NCBI GenBank assembly: GCA_016935665.1
Contig: JAFGQN010000064.1
Coordinates: forward strand, 1-64,000
DNA length: 64,000 nucleotides
Reading direction: 5' to 3'
From: Deltaproteobacteria bacterium
GTDB lineage: Bacteria; Myxococcota_A; Polyangia; JAAYKL01
The notes beneath the pieces are model-generated. The model did no database searches. It saw only the letters and a program-made list of their open reading frames with translations, and was not told the DNA's origin. The position numbers and the translations under genes are program-made. Below, piece by piece: positions 53,201-62,800 of the stretch (position 1 is the stretch's first letter; every line of letters begins with the position of its first letter).

Positions 53201-54982
53201 ATGAACAGTTACAGAACACATACATGCGGCGCATTGCGGAAAACAGATATTGGTAAAGAGGTTGTCCTTTCGGGCTGGCTTCACAATCGACGGGATCACG
53301 GTGGAGTCTTTTTTATTGATTTGAGAGATCATTATGGCATCACACAACTGGTGGTGCAGCCCGATGCCTCGTTCTTTGAAGAAATTACGCACCTGCAAAA
53401 GGAAAACGTCATTCGGATAACCGGGCTTGTGGAAGAGCGCGACGCGGATACGATCAACGACAAAATTGATACCGGTGATGTGGAAGTGCTGGTGAAAACA
53501 TACGATGTCCTGGGGCCGGCCGAACCGCTTCCCTTTGCCGTGTTCCCCGAAGACGAAGTGGCTGAAGAACTGCGGTTAAAATACCGATTCCTGGATTTGC
53601 GACGCAGCGAACTGCACAACTCCATTAAACTGCGTGCGGATATCATTGCCCGCATTCGACAGAAAATGGGTGAAATGGGATTTACTGAGTATCAAACCCC
53701 CATTTTGACATCGTCCAGTCCGGAAGGCGCCCGTGACTTTCTGGTGCCCTCCAGATTGCACCCCGGATCTTTTTACGCATTGCCCCAGGCGCCACAGCAG
53801 TTCAAACAGTTACTGATGGTAGCCGGTTTTGATCGCTATTTTCAGATAGCCCCCTGTTTCAGAGACGAGGACGCACGTGCCAATCGGTCACCCGGTGAAT
53901 TTTACCAGGTGGACGTGGAGATGTCCTTTGTGGAACAGGATGAAATTTTTAAAGTCATCGAGGATTTGTTTGTGGACGTGTTTTCCACATTCTCGGATAA
54001 AAAAATGGACAGTGCGCCATTTATACGCATTCCCTACGAAGAAGCCATGCTCAAGTATGGCAACGACAAGCCCGACCTGCGCAATCCCATTGTGATTCGC
54101 GAAATGACGGATTTGTTTGACGGCTCCGGATTTTCGATTTTTGCCAACCAAATTAAAAAAGGCGCCATCGTGCGGGCTCTGCCGGTAAAAGGCGTGGCGG
54201 ATAATCCGAAAAAGTTTTTTAACGGAATGATTGACTGGGCCATGAGTGATGAAGTGGGCGCTGGCGGCCTGGCTTATCTCATCTGGAAAGATGGGGAAAT
54301 TCGCGGTCCCATTGCCAAGGTACTTTGTGCAGAGGAGCTGAACCAGATTGGCGAGCGCTGTGACGTGGGCGAAGGCGATGTGGTGTTCTTTGTGTGCGAT
54401 CAGAAGAAAAAGGCCGTGAGTATTGCCTCGAAGGTGCGCAACAAACTCGGTGACGAATTGAACCTGATGAGTGCGGACGAGTTTAAATTCTGCTGGATTG
54501 TGGACTATCCCATGTATGAGGAAAACGAAGATACGGGCAACGTGGAGTTCTCGCACAACCCATTCAGTATGCCACAGGGGGGAATGGAGGCACTGGAAAC
54601 CAGAGATCCGCTCTCCATTTTGGCATATCAGTACGACATTGTTTGCAATGGTGAGGAGCTGTCCAGTGGCGCCATCCGAAATCATCGGGCGGATATTATG
54701 TATAAGGCGTTTGAAATTGGAGGGTACACCAAATCAGAAGTCGACGAGAAATTTGGTGGCATGATTAACGCGCTCAAATTGGGCGCCCCGCCTCACGGTG
54801 GAATTGCCCCCGGTTTGGACAGAATGGTGATGCTTATCGCCGGCAAAGAGAATCTGCGCGAGGTGGTGGCATTCCCAATGAATCAGAGGGCTCAGGATTT
54901 GATGATGGGCGCACCCAGACCCGTTTCAGAGAGGCAGCTGTTGGAATTGTCCATTCGTCACGAGTTGCCGGACGAAGACTAA
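53201..54982 (+). CDS. aspS: Aspartyl-tRNA synthetase, probably non-discriminating
   Basis: A 593-aa class IIb synthetase with OB-fold anticodon domain (about 1-110), catalytic domain and the bacterial GAD insertion. Class II motifs are visible: FRDEDARANR (motif 2), GLDRMVM (motif 3). In the anticodon domain the stretch RRDHGGV has His33, the residue type linked with non-discriminating bacterial AspRS (Pseudomonas His31), where discriminating enzymes have Leu. Its place directly after gatB supports making Asp-tRNA(Asn) for the amidotransferase. The start ATG follows TGGAGCGAAG. Confidence 0.95.
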   Translation: MNSYRTHTCGALRKTDIGKEVVLSGWLHNRRDHGGVFFIDLRDHYGITQLVVQPDASFFEEITHLQKENVIRITGLVEERDADTINDKIDTGDVEVLVKTYDVLGPAEPLPFAVFPEDEVAEELRLKYRFLDLRRSELHNSIKLRADIIARIRQKMGEMGFTEYQTPILTSSSPEGARDFLVPSRLHPGSFYALPQAPQQFKQLLMVAGFDRYFQIAPCFRDEDARANRSPGEFYQVDVEMSFVEQDEIFKVIEDLFVDVFSTFSDKKMDSAPFIRIPYEEAMLKYGNDKPDLRNPIVIREMTDLFDGSGFSIFANQIKKGAIVRALPVKGVADNPKKFFNGMIDWAMSDEVGAGGLAYLIWKDGEIRGPIAKVLCAEELNQIGERCDVGEGDVVFFVCDQKKKAVSIASKVRNKLGDELNLMSADEFKFCWIVDYPMYEENEDTGNVEFSHNPFSMPQGGMEALETRDPLSILAYQYDIVCNGEELSSGAIRNHRADIMYKAFEIGGYTKSEVDEKFGGMINALKLGAPPHGGIAPGLDRMVMLIAGKENLREVVAFPMNQRAQDLMMGAPRPVSERQLLELSIRHELPDED

Positions 54983-55040
54983 TCTGCGCGTGCGATTTGT
55001 GCTTTCTTTTTGAAAGCCGTTTTGGGGAGAAAAAAATCTT

Positions 55041-58037
55041 ATGATGAAGATTGTAAAAAAGATATTCGGTACTGGACACTCGCGAAAGATGAAAAAAATT
55101 CGTCCGCAGATTGAAGCCATTGGCGCTTTCGAAGGACAAATGAAATCTTTAACGGATGTGCAGCTGAAGGGGCAGACTGCCAAATTCAAGCAGATGCTGG
55201 ACAATGGCGCGACTCTGGATGATATTTTGCCAGAAGCATTTGCAACAGTCCGGGAAGCCTCCATTCGCGTCCTGGGCATTCGGCCGTTTGACGTACAGTT
55301 CATTGGGGGTGTCACTCTTCATAACGGCGAAATTGCCGAGATGAAGACCGGTGAAGGCAAGACGCTGGTGGCGGTGTCTCCTGCATACCTCAATGCCCTC
55401 GAAGGCAAGGGCGTTCACGTGGTTACCGTGAACGACTATCTGGCCAAACGCGATGCCGAATGGATGGGGCAAATTTATAACTTCCTCGATATATCGGTGG
55501 GCAGCACCCTGCATGGCCAGGGCCGCCGGGAGAAACAGGCGGCGTACCGCGCAGATATTACCTATGGCCAGAACAACGAATTTGGGTTTGACTATCTGCG
55601 CGACAACATGAAGTTCAGCATTTACGATTATGTGCAGCGGCCTCTCAATTTTGCCATCATTGACGAGGTGGACTCCATTCTGATTGACGAGGCGCGAACA
55701 CCGCTGATTATTTCGGGTGAACCGGAAAAATCCAGTGATTTGTATGTTCAGGTCAATTCGGTGATTCCCAGATTGCGCAAGGAAACCGACTTTATTGTAG
55801 ATGAGAAGGGACACTCCGTTACATTAACCGAAGAAGGTGTGGACAGGGTGGAGAGCGCGCTGCAGATCGGCAACCTCTTCGATCCGGAAAACATTGATTT
55901 TCTGCACCATGTGAATCAGGCGCTCAAGGCACACAACCTTTACAAACGCGAAGTGAACTACATGGTGACTGAAGATGAAAAGATTGTCATCATCGACGAA
56001 TTCACCGGGCGAACCATGCCGGGCCGTCGCTGGTCCGACGGATTGCATCAGGCCGTGGAAGCCAAGGAAAATGTGCCGATTCTGGAAGAAAACCGGACAA
56101 TGGCCACTATCTCGTTCCAGAATCTGTTCCGTTTGTACGGCAAACTCGCGGGCATGACCGGTACGGCTGAAACCGAATCCGAAGAATTCATGAAAACCTA
56201 CAAGTTGGACGTGACGGTGATTCCCACCAACTGGCCGTGCGTGCGTGACGATTTGCAGGATGTGATATACAAGACAGAGCGGGAAAAGTTTACGGCCATT
56301 GTTGGGGAGATTCTCGACTGCCAGGAAAAGGGGCAGCCGGCACTGGTGGGTACGGCCAGCGTGGAAAAATCCGAGGCGATTCATCGCATACTCGAGCGCA
56401 AGGGCATTAAACATCACGTGCTCAATGCCAAGCAACACGAGAGTGAGGCCTACGTGGTAGCCCAGGCGGGACGTAAAGGGGCGGTCACAGTGGCCACCAA
56501 CATGGCGGGACGTGGAACGGATATTATTCTTGGGGGCAATGCCGAGATGATGGCCAAAGGGCGCATCGATCCGGATGAAGACCCTGCGGCCTATGGCAAA
56601 CTGGTGGCGGAATACAAACGTCAGTGCGAGCTGGAACGGGCTGAAGTTCTCTCTGCGGGGGGAATGCACATTATCGGCACTGAGCGCCACGAGGCCCGGC
56701 GTATTGATAATCAGTTGCGCGGCCGTGCGGGGCGACAGGGCGATCCGGGGTCTTCGCGGTTTTTCCTGTCCCTTGAAGACGATTTGCTGCGCATTTTTGG
56801 CGCCGAACGTTTGGCCAATGTGATGACGCGTCTGGGAATGGAAGACGGGGTGCCCATTGAGCATAAGATGGTGACCCGATCCATTGAGAATGCTCAAAAA
56901 AAGGTGGAAAACAGCAACTTCAACACACGTAAACACTTGCTGGAATACGACGATGTGATGAACCAGCAGCGAAAAACCATTTATGCGCTGCGAAAACAGG
57001 TTCTCGAAGGCAAGTACATGACTGAAGTGGGGCTGGCGGAGGTGAAGAATGCGGGTGAGGATCAGGTGCGCGAGATGGTCCCGGTGGAAACCCCTGAAGA
57101 ACAGGTGAACGAATTTCGGGAATTGCTTAAAAAAACGCTGGAGAGGATTATCATTGTCCACAGTCAGCTGACCGAACCGCCCCCTCCCGGGCCGGACGGC
57201 GAACTGCCGGAGCCTACATTTGAGCATATTGTGAAACCGTATCCCGAGCGCATTGAGCATCAGGTATATGCGTTTTATGGTTACAAACCGAACCTTAAAG
57301 GGATGACTTCGCCAAAGGAAATTCTGGAGCTGCTGGTGAAGGAAGTGCCCGAAAGTCAGGCCGCGCAGCGAGAACGATTGCTCGATGACTGCGATGAGGC
57401 CGTGGGCAATCTGGTGGATACCCATTGCGCCGGCAAAGGGGAAGACAGCTGGGCGCTGGATGAGTTGGGGAATGCGGTCAAGGGCGTGTTTGGCTTTGAG
57501 CCGGATGCGGAGCAGTTGAAAGCCGCGCAGAATTCCGAAGACATGGTGAAGAAGTTATACGATCAGGTGGAGGAGGTCATTGCAAGGCGTGAAGAAGAGA
57601 TGGGCAAGGATGTTCTGGTAACCGCATTTCGCCATTTCTATCTTAGACAAATCGACAAGCAGTGGATTGATCATCTGGCCGCCATGGAGCATTTGCGTTC
57701 CGGCATTGGTCTGCGCGGATATGGAAACCGGGATCCCAAGCAGGAGTATAAGCGGGAAGGGTACGACATGTTCACCGAAATGATGGCGAACATAAAGTCG
57801 AATGTTTTGGAAAACACCTTCCATGTAGCCATTGAAAACAAGGAAGACGCGCAACGCATCAGTATGCCCCGTCAGAACAGGCGCACGGTGGAAGGGCGTG
57901 GCGGTGAAGGTGGCGCCCCAGGGGAAAAACCGCAAAAGCCTCAGACCGTTAAACGGGAACAACCCAAAGTGGGCCGCAACGATCCCTGTCCCTGCGGCTC
58001 CGGCAAGAAGTACAAGAAGTGTTGCGGGAAGGACTGA
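55041..58037 (+). CDS. secA: Preprotein translocase ATPase SecA
   Basis: A 998-aa SecA. Walker A is [11 protein letters not shown], the DEAD-like box reads [15 protein letters not shown], and domain II has [14 protein letters not shown]. The helical wing and scaffold carry an extension (about 700-850, with proline-rich [14 protein letters not shown]), making it longer than the 901-aa E. coli protein. The C-terminal zinc motif [13 protein letters not shown] binds SecB or ribosomes. It drives export of the many signal-peptide proteins here. GGGGAGAAAAAAATC precedes ATGATG; either ATG could be used. Confidence 0.97.
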   Translation: MMKIVKKIFGTGHSRKMKKIRPQIEAIGAFEGQMKSLTDVQLKGQTAKFKQMLDNGATLDDILPEAFATVREASIRVLGIRPFDVQFIGGVTLHNGEIAEMKTGEGKTLVAVSPAYLNALEGKGVHVVTVNDYLAKRDAEWMGQIYNFLDISVGSTLHGQGRREKQAAYRADITYGQNNEFGFDYLRDNMKFSIYDYVQRPLNFAIIDEVDSILIDEARTPLIISGEPEKSSDLYVQVNSVIPRLRKETDFIVDEKGHSVTLTEEGVDRVESALQIGNLFDPENIDFLHHVNQALKAHNLYKREVNYMVTEDEKIVIIDEFTGRTMPGRRWSDGLHQAVEAKENVPILEENRTMATISFQNLFRLYGKLAGMTGTAETESEEFMKTYKLDVTVIPTNWPCVRDDLQDVIYKTEREKFTAIVGEILDCQEKGQPALVGTASVEKSEAIHRILERKGIKHHVLNAKQHESEAYVVAQAGRKGAVTVATNMAGRGTDIILGGNAEMMAKGRIDPDEDPAAYGKLVAEYKRQCELERAEVLSAGGMHIIGTERHEARRIDNQLRGRAGRQGDPGSSRFFLSLEDDLLRIFGAERLANVMTRLGMEDGVPIEHKMVTRSIENAQKKVENSNFNTRKHLLEYDDVMNQQRKTIYALRKQVLEGKYMTEVGLAEVKNAGEDQVREMVPVETPEEQVNEFRELLKKTLERIIIVHSQLTEPPPPGPDGELPEPTFEHIVKPYPERIEHQVYAFYGYKPNLKGMTSPKEILELLVKEVPESQAAQRERLLDDCDEAVGNLVDTHCAGKGEDSWALDELGNAVKGVFGFEPDAEQLKAAQNSEDMVKKLYDQVEEVIARREEEMGKDVLVTAFRHFYLRQIDKQWIDHLAAMEHLRSGIGLRGYGNRDPKQEYKREGYDMFTEMMANIKSNVLENTFHVAIENKEDAQRISMPRQNRRTVEGRGGEGGAPGEKPQKPQTVKREQPKVGRNDPCPCGSGKKYKKCCGKD

Positions 58038-58110
58038 GTTGTCCTCCTGTTCAGGTGGATGTTGTTGGAGTCGTATCGAAATTCCCCAAAGCACATACCC
58101 AATGTGAGTT

Positions 58111-58130
58111 CCGAGGTTTATGCCCGGCCG
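58111..58130. repeat. Palindromic repeat with GTTTAT core (copy 1)
   Basis: A 20-base unit beginning CCGAGG and ending CCCGGCCG. It matches the unit at 58156-58175 at 18 of 20 positions. Confidence 0.5.
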
Positions 58131-58155
58131 AAACACGCTTTGTGCAAAGCAGGGT

Positions 58156-58175
58156 CCGGGGTTTATCCCCGGCCG
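58156..58175. repeat. Palindromic repeat with GTTTATC core (copy 2)
   Basis: A perfect hairpin: CCGGGG, core TTTAT, CCCCGG, then CCG. Together with copy 1 and the GGCGG unit at 58188 it forms a small repeat cluster between secA and the CAP lipoprotein. Confidence 0.5.
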
Positions 58176-58187
58176 ACAACCAGGCTC

Positions 58188-58213
58188 GGCGGCAGATAAA
58201 CTATCGCCCTACA
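58188..58213. repeat. GGCGG...CGCC palindromic repeat, second copy
   Basis: Matches bases 4-29 of the window at 25 of 26 positions (one C/T change). It contains GATAAAC, the complement of the GTTTATC core in the neighbouring hairpins. It lies just before the CAP lipoprotein start. Confidence 0.6.
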
Positions 58214-58222
58214 TGCAATGGG

Positions 58223-59458
58223 TTGCCAAAAATTGGAGTCGTCGTGTGTATGGCGTTTCTCCTTGCATCCATTCTTTTAACAGCCTGTGCCACCACATCC
58301 ACCGGTTCCTCCCGCCTGGATTCTCATGGCACGCAAACCGATGACCATTCTTCGGCTATATCCCAATACACGCTCCCACCGCCCGCTCGAACATACGGCA
58401 CACAGGAACCCGCACAACTGAGCGATGCCGAAGCAGCCGTCTGGCAGATGGCGACACATATTCTTTCCGGCGGCTGTACCCTGGATGGCGCACTGGTGCG
58501 GGCCGCGCGGAAACACGCACAGGATGTCACGGACAATCCGCTGGCCATGGAGGAAAACGGGATTGACTATCTGCGGTTTGCCCTGCGCTATTTTGGCAGT
58601 CCCGACTATCTTATCTCCACGGCAGTGTTCGAGCTGGACGATAACAACAGTTCTTTGATGCAGGTATTGGGGAGTGCCCACGACGACTGGACGCACTGTG
58701 GCATTGGCGTCATTGAGGCAGTCGGAAAACGACAGGCGGTCTTCATGGCGGCCACGCGAGTGATGTCTCTAAATGCCATTCCGGTGCAACCTCGGCCTGG
58801 CAAACAGATTGATATTCGCGGAAAACTGATCACGGAAGGCGCCACCCGTGTAGATGCTTTTTTGGAACATCCCGATGGAAGTGTTCAGCAGCTGAAGAGT
58901 TTTGCGGTTGGGCTGACGCAATTTCAAATATCGGTGCCCATAAAAGCGGTCGGCCGATACAAACTGGAACTGCAGGTGACCCGACGAAGTGGACCGGAGA
59001 CCGTGTTGCTGGTCCCCCTGTTTGCCGGAGTGGATGTGGAGTCGCGACCGTCTGTTTTTCCAGGGGGACACACGGCTGTGAAAAACCCGGAGGCGCTGAT
59101 GACACAACTCATCAATCGAATTCGCCGGCACCTGGGGCTGGCCGTTTTAAAAAGAGATAAACGGCTCGACAACGTGGCCCAGCGACACTGTGAAGAAATG
59201 GTGTTGTCGTCCACCTTCGGGCACTTCTCCAGACTCACCGGCGCGCTGGACAACCGCCTGCGGGCCAACGGCGTGTACCCACGTCTTTTCGCCGAAAACA
59301 TCGCACAGAGCAACAGCATGATGCGCGTGCACCACAACCTTATGCAAAGCCCCTCCCACAAAATCAAACTGCTGCACCCCGAATATACACATCTGGGACT
59401 GGGCATTGTCACCCGCAATGGAATGACCACAGTCACCCAAATATTTGCCGCCTGGTAG
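58223..59458 (+). CDS. CAP (SCP/PR-1) domain lipoprotein
   Basis: About 411 aa. The hydrophobic start ending ILLTAC is a lipobox. The middle (about 60-280) is not recognised. The last 120 residues are a CAP domain: LINRIRRHLGL, AQRHCEEMV, FGHFSRL, LFAENIAQS, SPSHKIKLLHPEYTHLGLGI and the closing TQIFAAW. CAP proteins bind lipids or ligands, and in bacteria function varies. The start is uncertain: TTG at 58223 gives a basic residue before the hydrophobic core, while ATG at 58250 gives a shorter signal. The frame is open back into secA, but that part runs through the palindromic repeats and is unlikely to be translated. Confidence 0.82.
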   Translation: MPKIGVVVCMAFLLASILLTACATTSTGSSRLDSHGTQTDDHSSAISQYTLPPPARTYGTQEPAQLSDAEAAVWQMATHILSGGCTLDGALVRAARKHAQDVTDNPLAMEENGIDYLRFALRYFGSPDYLISTAVFELDDNNSSLMQVLGSAHDDWTHCGIGVIEAVGKRQAVFMAATRVMSLNAIPVQPRPGKQIDIRGKLITEGATRVDAFLEHPDGSVQQLKSFAVGLTQFQISVPIKAVGRYKLELQVTRRSGPETVLLVPLFAGVDVESRPSVFPGGHTAVKNPEALMTQLINRIRRHLGLAVLKRDKRLDNVAQRHCEEMVLSSTFGHFSRLTGALDNRLRANGVYPRLFAENIAQSNSMMRVHHNLMQSPSHKIKLLHPEYTHLGLGIVTRNGMTTVTQIFAAW

Positions 59459-59819
59459 GCGTTGAATAGCCCCCACTGTTTTTTTCCGTTAGAAGATATG
59501 TCACTGTCAGCGTTATTGGGGGGAAGTCTTCAAAGAGCAATCGCAGGCGGCGCAGGGAATCTGTTTCCGTGAGGTGGTGTCGTCGATAATGGGGACGTGC
59601 ATTTTGCCGCTGTTGTTGATGCCGTGCGCTTCTTCAATGAGTCGCTTTTCGCAGAAGTGACATTTGCCGTCGGTTTTCAGAAAATGACCCAATGCCGGTT
59701 TACAGGCTGCATGTTTCCCGTCTTTTTAAGAAAAGTAAATCCATCAGCCTGATGATGCAAAGGTCTTCTCGATTTGCCCAATGAGCAAGTCGGAACAAAA
59801 AACCGTAAAAGAGGTTATC
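59459..59819. other. Gap with a small leftward ORF
   Basis: A 361-bp gap between the CAP lipoprotein and the RHS gene. The minus strand carries the small zinc-ribbon-like ORF at 59513-59692, listed separately. The rest shows no supported gene. AAAGAGGTTATC at the right end serves the RHS gene. Confidence 0.45.
59513..59692 (-). CDS. Small zinc-ribbon-like ORF
   Basis: A 59-aa frame, too short for routine calling. It reads GKCHFCEKRLIEEAHG, then IPCAACDCSLKTS at the end: two CxxC knuckles about 35 residues apart, with one extra Cys. The start is uncertain (TTG at 59692, or an unseen start upstream: the frame stays open to about 59728 as DGKHAACKPALGHF, itself similar to the DGKCHFC part). No ribosome site is clear. 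It could be a truncated larger gene. Confidence 0.4.
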   Translation of the reverse strand: MGHFLKTDGKCHFCEKRLIEEAHGINNSGKMHVPIIDDTTSRKQIPCAACDCSLKTSPQ

Positions 59820-62800
59820 ATGAAAAAATCAATTTTCTTTATTTTGTTTCTTTTCACGTTTTTTTTACACATTGCGTGTCAAGACACTCTCAATGACGAA
59901 CCCCGAAAGTCTCAGACGGATAATAATTCCATCGAAGAGAAACAGCTGATTTCCATGGAAGATAAAAGACTCCTGGACGATTCCATTCAGTTTGAATCGA
60001 CATCTGAAGAGTCATCATCCGTTTCTGAACAAGCGGATGAACACAATGTCATTGCCGAAAATATTCCAGGGAGGGTTTCACAGAATTGGGCAACACAGTT
60101 TGAACTGGTCGGCGCCGCCTGTTCCGCCGAACTTGAGGCACAGACAGTAGCTCATATCACCATATTGGATGATTTTAACAGATTGGTTCAGGAAAGGAAA
60201 CTTGAGGCGGTAGCAGCTTTCGAATCTGCCATGACTTGGAATCAAACCAATCCGGATAAACAGGACCAGCCGAAGTCGCTTCCGGTGGGAAATCTGGTGA
60301 GCGAAAACAGTGATTTTGCTTTTTCATATTTCAACAACCTGATTGCAATCAATCGACGTTACGATAGTTTTAACAATTCGTCCCACTCCTTTGGTAAAGG
60401 CTGGAGCTTCGGCTACGACACCAGAGTCATTATGGGGGGGGCGCCCGGGTTGAACAAAGTACTTGACGCACTGCGGGCATTATCACTCGACGTCGATGAA
60501 AATTACACGGTTATCCAGTCAGGCAACGCTGAACTTATTGAACATGTTCGAACCTGCAACACTATGGCTCAATCCCTCTATGAACTGGCCGTTGAAGCTG
60601 TTGAAGAGGCAACTGCGAACCTGAAAAAGGCTGAGGCCGCAAGGGATGATGCACGTATCGAATCCGCCGCCTCATTACTATCCGAGTCCAATGACAAACT
60701 GGTGCTTGCCACTGAGAACAGTGCAAGGTGGGAATCGTCTTCGAACGAACTGGCCTACAGCCAGCTGGAATGCGACCTGGCGGTAACCGCTCTGAAAACA
60801 CAGCTATCTGATTTGTCTACAGTACTGCAGCAGCAGGCCGCTTTGACAAAAAGCAATCTGGCAAAGAACATTTATACCATTAATAGCAGCGATCCGGATT
60901 CTTTGCAGTATACCGGTGATGGCACAATTACCTTGATTGATACCGCAGGCAGGTCGCATCTTTACAACATTGATGTTGATCCGGATTTTACTTCGAACCA
61001 AACGTATGCCAATGGAGAGGTCAACTATTATCCCGAAGGCGCCACCACCACTCCCCAAAGACCATCCAATACCTTCCTGCATCTGATGCCCGACGGTGGA
61101 TATGTGTTCACCAGTGAAAACAGGTCCATGTATATCTACGATTTTTTTGGCCAGCTTCAGGAAATACGTGACAGAAACGGCAATGCCATCGAGTTTTCCT
61201 ACATGGATCACGAGCTCGTTGGCATTAGCGATGGATTTGGTCGCACAATCACCATCAAACGCGTCGACGGACGCATCACGGCCATTACAGATCCGCAGCA
61301 ACGGATGTTTACATATGACTATGATGAAAATGGCTTGCTCACCTCGCACACTGATGCCATGCAACGAACCACTGCCTATCTGTATGAAGAGGGGCGATTG
61401 ACCGATATTATCAGCACCGAATCGGCGCATAACCACTGGACGTATGAGGAGCTGGACGGCACATTTGTCATCTCCAGCAAAACCGATTCGGGGGGCAACA
61501 TGACGCACTTTCGATATTTTCCCAAAGAGCGACGCTATGAGTATGAAAATGCCGAAGGTATCATTCGCAGAACGTATTACAACGATAGAAATCTGACCGA
61601 GAAAATAGAAACTGGCGATGGCAGCAGTGTACGCTTAACTTATGACGATCAGGATTTTTTGCAGAGTGTCACAGATCCCATGGGAAATACCGATATGTAT
61701 GAGTACGATGCCAATGGCAATCTGCTCAGCCATATCAATGCGCTGCTGCAAGAGGAAAGATGGACTTACGATGAGTGGGGGCAACCGCTTTCCCATACGG
61801 ATTTAGCCGGGTTCACCACCCAATATCACTATGATGCCAATGGCAATCATACGGCTACACGCTTTTCAGACAACACTCAGGTGGCGTATCAATATGACGA
61901 CCATGGCCTGCTGATTGGGATAATTGATCAAATGGGAAATCCTGTCGTTTATGAGTATGATTCATTCGGATACATTTCCAAAGCAGTCAATCAGGACTCC
62001 CTTGAGGCACAGTATGAAAATGATATTTTTGGCAACAAACTGACGTATATCGATTCGTGGGGGTCTGTGTATCAGTATACCTACAATATTGATGGTACTA
62101 TAAAAGAAATTTTAAACCAGGATAATCAGCGAGTGGCGTATACCTATACGCCCGCAGGACAACTCGACACCTTCACAGATGGTCGTGGCAACGTCACTGA
62201 CTATGACTACGACGCCAATGGACGTGTCAGCAAAGAGATTGGTCCCACCGGCATCCAAACGGAATATGTATATCGGAGAGATGGTCTGCTCGTGGAAAAA
62301 GTGGTTGATGATCAGCACACCAGATATAACTATAACGAACGGGGATTCCTAACTGAAATCGAAGAGTCTGAAACTGGGAGAGTGACCCAATACACCTACT
62401 TTCCATCCGGTGCCCAGGAGACAGTTACCGATGCCGGGGGCAGTGTGTACCGGTACGAATACACTCCGGTCGGGCAAATTAAAAATACCTGGTGTAATGA
62501 CGAAATTTCATCTTCATACAGCTACAATTCAAAGGGACAGATTGAACGGATAAGCTCCGGAAACAACGGTTCGATCAGCTTTCAGTACGATAGTCAGAAT
62601 CGAATCACAAAGGTTGTTGATGCACTTGGTTATGCAGAAGAATATGAATATGGCGCCACCGGGGAAAAAACGGGATATATTGACAAAAACGGAAATCACT
62701 GGCGATACACCTATACGAAAACAGGAAAACTGGACAGCACCATTGATCCGGAAGGGAATGTCACCTGGAATATTTACAATGAAAAAGGTCTCCTCGAGAG

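Noticed and set aside
55824-57425. 533-codon leftward frame opposite secA
   Set aside because: A mirror of the strong codon bias of secA; composition is His/Phe/Arg-rich and no motif is present.
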